A DNA stretch of 64,000 nt from Bacteroidia bacterium (GCA_033391075.1 JAWPMV010000001.1:2666001-2730000); one strand, 5' to 3'; counted from the stretch's first letter, positions 33,874-46,872 are shown. Program-made: numbers and translations. Notes: generated from the letters alone by a model not told the origin.

Positions 33874-36288
33874 ATGAAGAATACGAAAGCAAAATATAAC
33901 AAAGAAGACGTCCTCAAGGATTTTACTATCTGCTATAAAAGCAGACTCGCAAGCAACTCTATGCGCAAAGAAGCCTTAAGCGGAAAGGCAAAATTTGGCA
34001 TCGAAGGTGGTGGAAAGGAACTTCCCCAGATTGCACTGGCGAAGGTTTTCCAAAAAGGTGATTATTACTCTGGCTACTATCGAGACCAGACATTTATGCT
34101 TCGCAAAGGGATTTCAAACGTGGAACAGCTTTTCGCTGCCCTCTATGGGGACGCTGTCCATGATCCCTTTTCCGGTGGACGTCAAATGAACAACCACTTT
34201 GCCACTCCTTTTATTGATAAGGAAGGCAATTGGATAGATCAGACAGAACAGTACAATATTGCTTCGGCCCTCGCTCCACTTGCTGGCAATGTAACTCATG
34301 CACTAGGCCTTGCTTTGGCCTCAAAAAAATATAGAGAGAATCCGGAACAAACAGATGCGCAGCTTTTCTCAAAAAACGGAAATGAAGTCAGCATTTGTAC
34401 AGTGGGAGATGCAACAACCTCTGAAGGCGTATTCTTTGAAGCCTTAAATGCAGCCGGAGTCATGAAAGTGCCTTTGGTCTATGTTATTTATGATGATGGG
34501 CATGGAATCTCTGTTCCCACCAAATACCAAACAACCAAAGAGAATATTTCTGAGATTCTCGAAGGATTTAGAATAAATGAAGCAGGAGAAGGAGCCTATA
34601 TTTATACCGCTAAAGGCTGGGATTATGAAGGCCTGATTGCGACTTTTGAAGAAGGAATTGCCAAAGTTCGAGCAACCCATAATCCTGCTATTTTCCACAT
34701 CCAGGAATGCACCCAGCCTAATGGACATTCCACCTCTGGATCTCATACTCGATATAAGTCCAAGGATAGACTCCAATGGGAACAGGATGCAGATGGAATT
34801 GCTGCTTTTCAAAACTGGATCATAGAAAATGGCTTCGCTAGTCTGGAAGAAATCCAGGAACTCAGAAAGTCTTGTGAAACAGAGGTAAAAGCAAATATCA
34901 AACATGCTTGGAAACAACACATAGATCCGGTAAAAGCAGCTATGTCAGAATTGACAGGCATCTATGCAAAGTTGAAGGAGGAAGCGAAGGATGAGTTTGA
35001 ATTGATTACTTATCTAGCGGAAATTAATGAGCTATATTTCCCGGTATTAAGTGATTTGATCAAGCATGCAGAAACTGTCCTCATGTTGGCGGCAGGAAGA
35101 GAGTATTTAGACCCAGAAGATTTGAATACCTGGTATGAGAGCAAAAGAGCATTGATCGAAGAAAGATATGAAGGGCAACTCTTTAGTGAATCTAAACTTT
35201 CCCCACTAGCTGCAGAAGAAGTAGAAATTGAATATGGAGAAGATGCCGAATATGTAAATGGATCTGAGGTACTGAAAGCGAATTTTGATGCCCTCTTTGA
35301 TAAATACGACAATCTCTATGCATTTGGAGAGGATTTAGGAAAGATTGGAGGAGTAAATCAGGCAATGGCTGGATTGCAGGCTAAATATGGAGAAGAAAGA
35401 GTCTTCGATACGGGTATCAGGGAATGGACCATTGCTGCACAGGCAATCGGAATGGCCATGAGGGGACTTCGCCCAATCGCTGAGATTCAATACCTGGATT
35501 ACATCCATTATGCAATCGCACCTTTGGCCGATGATCTGGCAACTCTCCGCTATAGAAGCAATGGATTACAAAAATCTCCAGCAATCATACGGACACGAGG
35601 ACATAGACTGGAAGGCATTTGGCACTCGGGTTCACCCATTGCTATGCTGCTTCATTCTATGAGAGGTATACATATCTGTGTGCCACGAAATATGACACAG
35701 GCTGCCGGCCTTTACAATACGCTCTTAAAAGGTGATGACCCGGCTTTGATGATCGAGGTACTTAATGGGTATAGAAAGAAGGAATTAATGCCCAAAAATG
35801 TGGGCGAGTTTAACATTCCTCTCGGCCAGGTAGATATCTTGAAAGAGGGAGAAGATGTGAGCCTGGTAACATATGGAGCATGTGTGGAAGTGGCAAAACA
35901 CGCAGTCACTATCCTCGAAAAGAAAGGCATTTCTGTAGAACTTATAGATGTACAGACCCTCCTACCCTTTGACTTATCTCAGGACATTTTAAAAAGTCTC
36001 AAAAAGACCAATCGAATTGTATTCCTCGATGAAGATGTTCCGGGAGGTGCTTCAGCTTATATGATGCAGGAAGTCATTGAAAAACAAGGAGGATTCCCAT
36101 ACCTTGATTCTCCCCCCAAAACGATTAGTGCCAAACAAAGTCGTCCTCCTTATGGAAATGATGGAGACTATTATTCTAAACCCCATCCCATGGACGTCTT
36201 TAAGGTAATTTATGAAATGATGCGTGAAGCTGCGCCTACGAGATTCAGCCGACCGCTCAACTCTTTACCCGAGATACCTACTTATTAA
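33874..36288 (+). CDS. Fused E1 alpha/beta 2-oxoacid dehydrogenase (branched-chain type)
   Basis: Thiamine-diphosphate enzyme that decarboxylates branched 2-oxoacids (from Val, Leu, Ile) and acylates the E2 lipoyl group. In the 804-residue product the alpha part (about 1-400) contains the TPP motif GDATTSEGVFFEALN with VYVIYDDGHGIS, and HSTSGSHTRY; the beta part (about 455-790) contains YAFGEDLGKIGGV, GIREWTIAAQAIGMAMRGLRP and QTLLPFD. In most bacteria alpha and beta are separate; the fused form is known in Bacteroidota. It lies between E2 and icmF on the same strand. Confidence 0.9.
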   Translation: MKNTKAKYNKEDVLKDFTICYKSRLASNSMRKEALSGKAKFGIEGGGKELPQIALAKVFQKGDYYSGYYRDQTFMLRKGISNVEQLFAALYGDAVHDPFSGGRQMNNHFATPFIDKEGNWIDQTEQYNIASALAPLAGNVTHALGLALASKKYRENPEQTDAQLFSKNGNEVSICTVGDATTSEGVFFEALNAAGVMKVPLVYVIYDDGHGISVPTKYQTTKENISEILEGFRINEAGEGAYIYTAKGWDYEGLIATFEEGIAKVRATHNPAIFHIQECTQPNGHSTSGSHTRYKSKDRLQWEQDADGIAAFQNWIIENGFASLEEIQELRKSCETEVKANIKHAWKQHIDPVKAAMSELTGIYAKLKEEAKDEFELITYLAEINELYFPVLSDLIKHAETVLMLAAGREYLDPEDLNTWYESKRALIEERYEGQLFSESKLSPLAAEEVEIEYGEDAEYVNGSEVLKANFDALFDKYDNLYAFGEDLGKIGGVNQAMAGLQAKYGEERVFDTGIREWTIAAQAIGMAMRGLRPIAEIQYLDYIHYAIAPLADDLATLRYRSNGLQKSPAIIRTRGHRLEGIWHSGSPIAMLLHSMRGIHICVPRNMTQAAGLYNTLLKGDDPALMIEVLNGYRKKELMPKNVGEFNIPLGQVDILKEGEDVSLVTYGACVEVAKHAVTILEKKGISVELIDVQTLLPFDLSQDILKSLKKTNRIVFLDEDVPGGASAYMMQEVIEKQGGFPYLDSPPKTISAKQSRPPYGNDGDYYSKPHPMDVFKVIYEMMREAAPTRFSRPLNSLPEIPTY

Positions 36289-36374
36289 TAGGACAGATTA
36301 AACTTGTTCCCCATAAAGCAGTTTTGTATTAATAGATAATTGCTTGTATTCATTCTATTGGGAATAAATATTTG

Positions 36375-39725
<3,351 letters not shown>

Positions 39726-39730
39726 ATAAC

Positions 39731-39761
39731 ATTGCTTTGGGTAATTGTTACCCAAAGCAAT
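39731..39761 (+). terminator. Perfect 14-bp hairpin after icmF, without T run
   Basis: ATTGCTTTGGGTAA (39731-39744) and TTACCCAAAGCAAT (39748-39761) pair without mismatch around loop TTG, six bases after the icmF stop. There is no T tract on either side, so it may be an mRNA 3'-end stabiliser, a factor-dependent terminator or a protein site. Confidence 0.6.
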
Positions 39762-39825
39762 ATTATCTGAAGTATAACCCCAGTATATAGTCGGGTTAAT
39801 AGGTCATTAGCCTCTCATTCGAAAC

Positions 39826-41175
39826 TTACCAGTCAAATTTTTTGGACATCCAGTCTGTAAATTCAGCCCATACTTCTTCATAGGGTTTTGCCATGACATT
39901 CTCTAACAATTCCTCATTTGTTGCAAACTCTTTAAAGCTTGGATGGCCATACTGATAATCAATAAAAGCCTTGATTACGATGTCGAGTTTACCTATTTCC
40001 TGTAAATAAAACATGAAATATCTGGCAGTCGCATGATTCAAATCTCGTTGGTCTCTTTTTAATACTAAGTATTCCTCTGTACGTTCTATAATCCCATTAA
40101 ACTCATCCCATCTCATCATAATCAAATTAGCGGGTAGATCATATTTAGGAACTAATTTGAAAGAGCCTTCAAAAAATTTTGATCTCCAATTATCAGTTCC
40201 TTTGACAGGTTTTGCTCCATTGTTTCTGCTTTCCTCAAATAGAGCGGGTAGACCTTCTGCTACCCAGGGAGGCAAATGCGGCGCATTATAATTGAGCAGG
40301 ATGTGCATCAACTCATGTACGAGAGTACCCTTAAATTCATTGGGATTTCCTGGCATATAGGCAATCATGCTAAAATTATGGATGCTGGAATATCCTACAT
40401 GAGAAGAAGAGATATCAAAGCCAAATACCATACTTGCCTGAGAAGTATAGGTAAGGGAATCCTCTCCAATATGTACACTGATGAACTTATCAGGAATTTT
40501 CAGATTGAATCTTTGTGAAAATTTTTCCATGTAAACATCAAGAAGCATTTTAAACTTAGCTAAATTCCTTCCTGAAATAGTATTACCCGAAAACAACAAA
40601 AAGTAGTCAGAGTTTGAATCACCTTTGTATTTCAACTCTTTTTGTTTGTACAAATCGGAGAATAATTTTAGAGCGTTTTCTTTTTCTTGAGGATTTCTTA
40701 AGAAGGTTTTTTCTACTCCTGAATCCAGCTGTCCCCTATGCGTTTGAGGGCTTAGGAATATTTTTTCTATCTCCGGACCCTGTTTTATTTCAAGGTCCTT
40801 CCCACTTCCTCCTTCCCTGGGCTCAACCGAACTAAAGGAAGGTTCTCTCATCATGGTAATTTGGACAATCCCTACATTTCCAGTTACACATTTGGTTCTT
40901 ATTTCCTGTATTTCCCCCTGCTGGGTCTCATCCAAAATGTAGTTCTGCATCATCCTGTCTAAAGTCCCTGGATCTCCATCCAACACACATTCGCATGTCC
41001 CAATAATGAGGTCAATCCAGGCTCTTTTTTCTCCCATTAAATCATCTCGTTTAACAATTGCCTTTTCCAGGGCTTCTTCATAATTCCCAGCTTCGAGCAA
41101 TGAATCCAGATTCGCCAATTCCTGGGCGAAAACGAAATTGGGAATTAGCATGAGCAGAATAAGAGACTTTTTCAT
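39826..41175 (-). CDS. Exported gluzincin-type metallopeptidase
   Basis: A 449-residue product with a signal peptide (MKKSLILLMLIPNFVFAQ), a helical N-terminal part and a metallopeptidase domain: HELMH at 287-291 (two zinc His and catalytic Glu) and WVAEG with E307 as the third ligand, the arrangement of the peptidase MA clan (DUF1570-like). Start at ATG 41175; the frame extends 40 codons further into the upstream gene without a signal. The gene is 19 bp downstream of the FGE-like gene and is likely cotranscribed. Substrate unknown. Confidence 0.78.
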   Translation of the reverse strand: MKKSLILLMLIPNFVFAQELANLDSLLEAGNYEEALEKAIVKRDDLMGEKRAWIDLIIGTCECVLDGDPGTLDRMMQNYILDETQQGEIQEIRTKCVTGNVGIVQITMMREPSFSSVEPREGGSGKDLEIKQGPEIEKIFLSPQTHRGQLDSGVEKTFLRNPQEKENALKLFSDLYKQKELKYKGDSNSDYFLLFSGNTISGRNLAKFKMLLDVYMEKFSQRFNLKIPDKFISVHIGEDSLTYTSQASMVFGFDISSSHVGYSSIHNFSMIAYMPGNPNEFKGTLVHELMHILLNYNAPHLPPWVAEGLPALFEESRNNGAKPVKGTDNWRSKFFEGSFKLVPKYDLPANLIMMRWDEFNGIIERTEEYLVLKRDQRDLNHATARYFMFYLQEIGKLDIVIKAFIDYQYGHPSFKEFATNEELLENVMAKPYEEVWAEFTDWMSKKFDW

Positions 41176-41194
41176 AAGGCTTTTTGTGATTGTA

Positions 41195-42544
41195 TTACTG
41201 GTTTCTGACAACTCTAAATCCCAAATTTTGGTACTTGCCACTTTGATCAAATTTAGCCCTTCTTTCAATTTTACTTCTCCGATAATTTGAATCATAATCT
41301 CCTCCTCTTACACTTTTTAACTTCGAAATATTCAGTAGCTCAACAGAATCCAGCCCAAGGGTATTCTGTTCATAATTGTCATTTGTAAACTCCAGCACAT
41401 TTCCGCTCATATCGTAAAGGCCCAATCTATTGCATTTCTTCAAGCCAACTCTTTGTGGGGTTTTCACTTTGTCATTTCTTGTCCAACCCACACTATCAAT
41501 AGAATTGCTCCCTGCATAAACAAAATTCTCAATTAAACTGCCCCCCCTTGCCGCATATACCCACTGCTTATCTCCAGGTAAATCATAAGAATGTCCTGTT
41601 TGCAAGGATAACCAACTGCAGTAATCTTTTGAATCCAGCCAACTCACATTTACTTGCGGTAATAAACCTTTACAACCCCATTTAGGGCAGCTATTTGTTA
41701 TACCTTTACTCTGTGTATAAAGTTTGTACTGAAAACCCGTAATCTCATACCTACCGATTTCGTAGCTTTTTCTGGGAGAGAGAGTATCATTCTCGACAAC
41801 TTCAACCCAAACCATTTCAGGATAATATTTACTTTCTAATTCTATTCTTCTTAGCTCCGATAGAACTGCCATTTTATTGTTAAGTACAAATTCCAGGCTA
41901 TCTCCTTCAAGAGGAAAGCCAGGCAAAGAGCTGGTAAAAAGTCTTAACTTTTCATAAATCCTGATTGCATTTTCGTCCTTAGCCTCAACATAAAAGAAGT
42001 ATAATTCTTCCAAAGGAGGCAACAAAAATGTTTCAGCCTTTTGAAAAGCACTTGATAATACTGCCAAAAATACCGGGGGATCGAAATCCTGGAGATTCTC
42101 CCCGATCAATAAGGCTCCCTCTAAATTCAAGTTTGCTGCTTCATAATCCAATTGATAGATCGAAGCATTAATATCCTCTATTTTGCTCTCTAATAGTGCA
42201 AAACTGGCTTTGCGCAGATCGATGTATTTGACTATTGAAAATACCGCCAGCAATAGGATGAGGGTGCTGACAGCAAAGAATATCGCTCTTCGTCTTCTTG
42301 AAATTTTCTGGAGATTTCTCCTCTCTTCATCAAGAAAATCAACGTACTGATCTTCCATATTTATTTGTTTGAGGAAGGGTTTGATATACTCCAGGTCTTC
42401 CTCAGACATGCGGATTCCTTCTGTTTCCCTTAATTGGAATTTGTCTTTAACATACCTTTCTGCCTTCCTTCTGGCTTGAGAGTCAAGAGAAGCTTTTGAA
42501 AAGACCAAATTGGCCAATGTGTCATGAATAATTTCGTATCGCAC
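41195..42544 (-). CDS. nSTAND-tail-like membrane protein with C-terminal formylglycine-enzyme-like domain, probably N-terminally truncated
   Basis: 449 residues starting at GTG. Residues 1-85 (RYEIIHDTLANLVFSKA ... ARRKAERYVKDKF ... SEEDLEYIKPFLKQIN) resemble the winged-helix end of nSTAND NTPases, where YEIxHDxLA normally follows the ATPase. A basic SRRRR patch and a TM helix (87-106) come next, then a linker and an FGE-sulfatase/SUMF1-like domain (about 235-449) with the hallmarks GRYEITGFQYKLY, VSWLDSKDYCSWLS, YDLPGDKQWVYAARGG, LGLYDMSGNVLEFTND and GFRVVRNQ. Upstream in frame there are only seven codons before a TAG, so the NTPase is absent. It may be a decaying gene or a free-standing derivative. 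Confidence 0.72.
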   Translation of the reverse strand: MRYEIIHDTLANLVFSKASLDSQARRKAERYVKDKFQLRETEGIRMSEEDLEYIKPFLKQINMEDQYVDFLDEERRNLQKISRRRRAIFFAVSTLILLLAVFSIVKYIDLRKASFALLESKIEDINASIYQLDYEAANLNLEGALLIGENLQDFDPPVFLAVLSSAFQKAETFLLPPLEELYFFYVEAKDENAIRIYEKLRLFTSSLPGFPLEGDSLEFVLNNKMAVLSELRRIELESKYYPEMVWVEVVENDTLSPRKSYEIGRYEITGFQYKLYTQSKGITNSCPKWGCKGLLPQVNVSWLDSKDYCSWLSLQTGHSYDLPGDKQWVYAARGGSLIENFVYAGSNSIDSVGWTRNDKVKTPQRVGLKKCNRLGLYDMSGNVLEFTNDNYEQNTLGLDSVELLNISKLKSVRGGDYDSNYRRSKIERRAKFDQSGKYQNLGFRVVRNQ

Positions 42545-42637
42545 AGATTTTAGAGCCAGGGCGTTCTATTCAATATACAATAATTTTAAATTGACCGGAA
42601 ATTATTTTAATTAAGATTAAATCTCGGGTTAAATCGT

Positions 42638-43741
42638 TTAGCTTTTTTTAGCTAAAAGTAAAGGCAAAGCAATCAAACTATGTGTACATAAGGCTAAAAA
42701 CAGGAAGAGACTAAGTAGATCTTGATGTTCAAAGTAAAGAAGAAAAACAGCACATGATCCTACCCCTAAAGAAGCCCAGAGGATAGCTGAAATGTTAAAA
42801 CCTTCTGACATCGACCCTAATAAAGTTGTGCCAATGAATATGGTAAGGAAGAGGCAAAACAATTCTAATTGGCTCCAAACTCCAGATACAGCTACATAGA
42901 AAATGAGAAATAATAGTAAAAGAAAGGTTCCCAATCCTATATAAATACCAGAATATGATATGCGCCTAGAAGAATTTCTTTTCTTTTTGGAAAATAGTCC
43001 AAGCGAAGACATGACAGGCCTCAAATTTACCCAAATAGGATTATAGGGATTGATCTTATCGGCAGTACCATAAACAATATCTACCTCTGGATCTTTTTGC
43101 TTAAAGGTGCCAAATATCCGATCCCAAAACACGAAGGTTCCTCCATGATTCTTATCTACATATTCGGGATTGCATCCATGATGCACCCTATGTAATTCTG
43201 GTGTGATGAAAATCTTGTCTAACCAGCCTGAGTTTTTGACGACTTTATTGTGGTTGTAGAATTGTACAAAAAGGTTGATTCCGGCAACAGCCAGAAACAG
43301 CTCAGTAGGAATCCCTACAAAAGCCAGGGGTAACATAAAGGGGGCTGAGCTCAGGGTATGAAACCAGGAATGACGAAATCCCAGGGATAGATTGAAATGC
43401 TCAGCCTGGTGATGTACATGATGGATGTTCCAAAGGAAAGGAATCTCATGGTGTAAACGGTGAGACCAGTAAAAACCAAAATCCCATAACACCAAAGCAA
43501 TGAGCCACTGAAGAATTTCAGGCAATTCAACAAAATACTCCCAGCCAAATTTCTGAAAAATGAAGCTATAGGCAATAACGGTAGCTCCTCTGAAAATCAG
43601 TAAAAGTAAATGCCCGGAATTGAGGTTTGAAGCCATCTCATTCCAGTGAATCTTTTCCTTTTTAACAAGGCTGGAATAAAGTATCTCTACGAGTATAAAA
43701 AGAAGCAGGATCAAAAGTCCTTTCCCATATTGAAGATCCAT
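42638..43741 (-). CDS. Sterol desaturase/fatty-acid hydroxylase family membrane protein
   Basis: A 367-residue integral membrane di-iron oxygenase. The three histidine clusters are visible: HRLHHEIPFLWNIHHVHHQAEH, FRHSWFH and HRVHHGCNPEYVDKNHGG, in the usual order. Family members hydroxylate or desaturate sterols, carotenoids, fatty acids or ether lipids; the substrate cannot be told here. Beyond the catalytic part (to about residue 265), roughly 100 residues carry three or four extra membrane helices, more than a minimal family member. It is monocistronic. Confidence 0.87.
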   Translation of the reverse strand: MDLQYGKGLLILLLFILVEILYSSLVKKEKIHWNEMASNLNSGHLLLLIFRGATVIAYSFIFQKFGWEYFVELPEILQWLIALVLWDFGFYWSHRLHHEIPFLWNIHHVHHQAEHFNLSLGFRHSWFHTLSSAPFMLPLAFVGIPTELFLAVAGINLFVQFYNHNKVVKNSGWLDKIFITPELHRVHHGCNPEYVDKNHGGTFVFWDRIFGTFKQKDPEVDIVYGTADKINPYNPIWVNLRPVMSSLGLFSKKKRNSSRRISYSGIYIGLGTFLLLLFLIFYVAVSGVWSQLELFCLFLTIFIGTTLLGSMSEGFNISAILWASLGVGSCAVFLLYFEHQDLLSLFLFLALCTHSLIALPLLLAKKS

Positions 43742-44055
43742 AGGTTTTCTGTTTAATTCCAGAACAAGTATAAATTACATTTCGCCTTTTGCCATATGGA
43801 ATCGTATTTTGAAAAAATGAATATTTGGGATTTTCCGCAAATTGTCTACATATCCTGACAAAGATTATGAAAAAATCATTGCCCTTAGGTATTCAACTTA
43901 CTATTGTGATTGAAAATTCCCAAAATTTATAATAATGCATGAAAAGTCCTTTTTTCAATGGCTTTTCTTCCTCATAAATTCATAAGCAGGAAATAATTCA
44001 GTTCTTTATCTATCAAGGTTTTACTCAGGCTTAGGCCAAAGCAAACATAGCCCTT
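43742..44055. other. 314-bp divergent intergenic region
   Basis: AT-rich spacer between the desaturase gene (minus) and the KAS III operon (plus). I found no exact TAnnTTTG element, hairpin or convincing gene; a 21-codon ATG frame at 43867 has no support. Confidence 0.4.
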
Positions 44056-45042
44056 ATGAAGAAATTCAGGATTAGAGCGATAAGTAAATATTTACCCGGA
44101 GCCCCCATCAGTCATCAACAAATAGAACGAAAGGCCGGGATCAGAGAAGGTTGGGTAGCAAAGAATTCTGGCGTAGTAAGTCGCCATTTCGCCAGTAAAA
44201 AAGACAGCATAGCCTCCATGTCTGCTAAAGTTCTCGATTGTAATCTGGATAAAAGCAATTTGACTTTGCATGATCTGGATTTACTGATATGTGCAGGCGC
44301 AACCTATGACTACCCTATTCCTTACAATGCCTGCATGGTAAAAAAGGAAATGAAAGCATTCGATGCCCAATTTCACTGTTTTGATGTAGATGCGACCTGC
44401 CTGAGTTTCATTGTTGGTTTGGATGTAGCCCTTTGCATGATGAATAGCAAAAACATCAAAAAAGTAGCTATTACGAGTGCTGAGATTTCCTCTCGTTCTT
44501 TAAATCCCAATGACCCCAAAACCCTTTCCCTATTTGGAGATGCTGCAGTATCTATTCTAATCGAAGAAGACCCTCAGGGAATTGAAGTATTAGGAAGTCA
44601 CTTTGAGAATCACTGTGAAGGGGCTGAACTGGCTATGGTTCCCGCAGGAGGGAATAAACTCTTGGGATTCGATCCGGAGGCCCGGCAGGAAGATTTTTAT
44701 TTTCATATGCAGGGGAAAAAGTTGATCAAAATGACCTTTGCGAATCTAGCAGCTTTCCTCGATAAAATGGAAGAGGCAACAGGCGTAAATCTACATGAGT
44801 ATGATTACATCATTCCTCATCAGGCTAGCAAATTCGGCAATGAATATTTTATCAAGAAATACCAGGTTGATCCCAATAAAGTATTTCAGGGATTGACGGA
44901 TTATGGCAATTGCATTTCAACTTCCGTTGCGCTTGGATTGGAAACCCTATACAATTCAGGCAAAATCAAGAAAGGCCATAAAGTGCTGGTTGTAGGAACG
45001 GCCGCAGGGCTCTCTTTGGGAGGAATAGCTCTTCAATTTTAG
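44056..45042 (+). CDS. 3-oxoacyl-ACP synthase III (FabH/OleA-like thiolase fold)
   Basis: Condensing enzyme of 328 residues with the complete KAS III triad: C115 (DATCLSF), H255 (IIPHQAS) and N285 (DYGNCIS), and GDAAVSILIEE. The KAxGIREGWVAKNSGVVSRH start replaces the usual FabH N-terminus, so it is a specialised rather than housekeeping FabH. It begins a four-gene operon (3-bp gap to the next gene). It probably condenses an acyl donor with a second acyl chain or extender to a 3-oxo product which the following reductase reduces (inference). Confidence 0.85.
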   Translation: MKKFRIRAISKYLPGAPISHQQIERKAGIREGWVAKNSGVVSRHFASKKDSIASMSAKVLDCNLDKSNLTLHDLDLLICAGATYDYPIPYNACMVKKEMKAFDAQFHCFDVDATCLSFIVGLDVALCMMNSKNIKKVAITSAEISSRSLNPNDPKTLSLFGDAAVSILIEEDPQGIEVLGSHFENHCEGAELAMVPAGGNKLLGFDPEARQEDFYFHMQGKKLIKMTFANLAAFLDKMEEATGVNLHEYDYIIPHQASKFGNEYFIKKYQVDPNKVFQGLTDYGNCISTSVALGLETLYNSGKIKKGHKVLVVGTAAGLSLGGIALQF

Positions 45043-45045
45043 TAT

Positions 45046-46032
45046 ATGAAAGTTGTGGTTAGTGGTGCCTCTGGTTTTCTGGGTGGCAGGTTGATTAAAT
45101 ACCTGGCGACCAAAGAATATGAGGTCTTTGCCCTGAGCAGAAATCAAAGGCGTAAAGAGGAATTCGAAGCTTTGGGAATTCAGCTCATTAGCAATGATCC
45201 TTATTCGGATGGAAATTTAGGTAAAACTTTGTCGGGGAAAGATATGCTGGTTCATTGTGCAGCTTTATCCTCTCCCTGGGGAAGATTTGAAGACTTTCAC
45301 CAGGTCAATGTTGGCTTGACCCAAAAACTCCTGAAGACTTCCAGAAAAGTTGGCATACAGCGCTTTATAAATATCTCATCTCCAAGTATCTATTTTGATT
45401 TTAAGGATCGGATAGGAATAAAGGAAAAAGACCCTTTGCCGGAACAATTTGTCAATGCTTATGCAGAAACAAAGTTATTGGCAGAGGAATGGGTGTTGAG
45501 TCAGCATGGAAAGAGAATCGAAACCATTTCTCTCAGGCCTCGAGCCATCATTGGAGCGGAGGATCAGGTTCTGTTTCCCCGTTTGATGCGGGCCTATGAA
45601 ACCGGAAAACTTCGAATCATTGGAGATGGAAAGAACCTGGCAGACTTTACCTCTGTTTATAATCTGGTACGGCTTATAGAGGCTTGCTTGCATACTGAGT
45701 CTTCAGCATTGGGACAGAGCTACAATATCAGCAATGGAGAAGCCAGTCCGATGTGGGAAGAAATCAATTACCTGATTGAAGCTTTGGGAAATCCTCCCAT
45801 TCGAAAAAAGCTCCCCTACTCTATGGCTTTGGGAATCGCGGGCATATTGGAATGGAAAAGCAAATACCTTGGAGGAGGTGAACCCAAACTTACACGCTAT
45901 GGTGCAGGAGTATTGGCAAAAAATTTCAGTCTGGATATTAGTAAAGCCAAAGCAAATTTAGGCTACAAGGTCGAAATGAGTACCCGCGAGGCCCTGGAAG
46001 AATTTATAACTTGGTACAAAACAAATTCATGA
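45046..46032 (+). CDS. NAD-dependent epimerase/3-beta-HSD-type reductase
   Basis: 328-residue extended SDR: GASGFLGGRL (7-16) for NAD(P), the HCAALSSPWG segment, catalytic YAETK (Tyr/Lys in FVNAYAETKLLAEEW) and SLRPRAIIG. Similar to OleD-like 2-alkyl-3-oxoalkanoate reductases and sterol dehydrogenases. It directly follows the condensing enzyme and overlaps the next gene by ATGA (46029-46032), so all are translated from one message. It likely reduces the 3-oxo product. Confidence 0.85.
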   Translation: MKVVVSGASGFLGGRLIKYLATKEYEVFALSRNQRRKEEFEALGIQLISNDPYSDGNLGKTLSGKDMLVHCAALSSPWGRFEDFHQVNVGLTQKLLKTSRKVGIQRFINISSPSIYFDFKDRIGIKEKDPLPEQFVNAYAETKLLAEEWVLSQHGKRIETISLRPRAIIGAEDQVLFPRLMRAYETGKLRIIGDGKNLADFTSVYNLVRLIEACLHTESSALGQSYNISNGEASPMWEEINYLIEALGNPPIRKKLPYSMALGIAGILEWKSKYLGGGEPKLTRYGAGVLAKNFSLDISKAKANLGYKVEMSTREALEEFITWYKTNS

Positions 46033-46871
46033 GTGTTAAGGTTCAGCTAGAAATTTTATATACCGGCTATTGTATGGCACCCGAAGCAATTGCCATTAAA
46101 TCCGGCAAAAGAAAATCTATCCGATTTCATGCAAATGTAGCTTTGATTCAACATCCGGAACACGGATATATTCTCTTTGATACAGGCTACGCTCCCCGTT
46201 TTTTTGAAGTTACAGCTAAATGGCCTGAAAAGATGCAGGCATTATCTACACCGGCTGTCATTGAAAAAGAATGGAGCGTAATCAGCCAGCTAAATAAGAA
46301 AGGAATTAAGGCTAAAGACATTTCCCATTTGGTGATTTCACATTATCACGCAGATCATATTTCCGGATTAAAAGACTTTCCGCAAAGTCACTGTTACTCC
46401 ATGAAATCCGGCTATGACCAAATGCTTCGCCATAAAGGATTTTCAGGCGTGAGAAGAGGATTGATTCAGAAATTGATGCCGAAGAATTTAGAGCAAAGAA
46501 TAAGCTTTTTTGACAAGTGGGAGCCGGAAGAAAGAAGTGATGAATTTGATTATCACTATGATATGTTTGGAGATGGGAGTATTAAGATAGTTCAGCTTCC
46601 GGGACATGCAAGAGGGCAAATAGGTTTATTGATAAATGAAGGAAATGAGCAGGCTGTATTTTTGGCAGCAGATGGATTTTGGTTAACGAATTCTTTGGAC
46701 CAGAATGTACTGCCCAATAGCATCGTGAAATTATTTTTTGACGATTGGAAGGCCTATAAAGAAAGTTTTCAGAAGATTCGAAGCTATAGATCCGAGCATC
46801 CCAATACAAGAATCATCAGTTGTCATTGTCCTCGAGTTTTTGATGAGACTCCCCAAAAAGCTTACGATTGA
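46029..46871 (+). CDS. MBL-fold metallo-hydrolase
   Basis: 280 residues with the metallo-beta-lactamase fold: HYHADH (105-110) giving H105, H107, D109 and H110; H193 in QLPGHARGQ; D215 in AADGFW. It resembles lactonase/N-acyl-homoserine-lactonase type hydrolases. Start ATG 46029 (coupled by ATGA to the previous gene), not the in-frame TTG at 46011. In this operon it may hydrolyse a thioester or lactone formed by its neighbours. Confidence 0.85.
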   Translation: MSVKVQLEILYTGYCMAPEAIAIKSGKRKSIRFHANVALIQHPEHGYILFDTGYAPRFFEVTAKWPEKMQALSTPAVIEKEWSVISQLNKKGIKAKDISHLVISHYHADHISGLKDFPQSHCYSMKSGYDQMLRHKGFSGVRRGLIQKLMPKNLEQRISFFDKWEPEERSDEFDYHYDMFGDGSIKIVQLPGHARGQIGLLINEGNEQAVFLAADGFWLTNSLDQNVLPNSIVKLFFDDWKAYKESFQKIRSYRSEHPNTRIISCHCPRVFDETPQKAYD

Positions 46872-46872
46872 T

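Noticed and set aside
34444-34920. 158-codon minus-strand frame
   Set aside because: Antisense to the fused E1 gene, with no domain or start context.
43867-43932. 21-codon ATG frame
   Set aside because: Too short, no ribosome-binding or terminator support.
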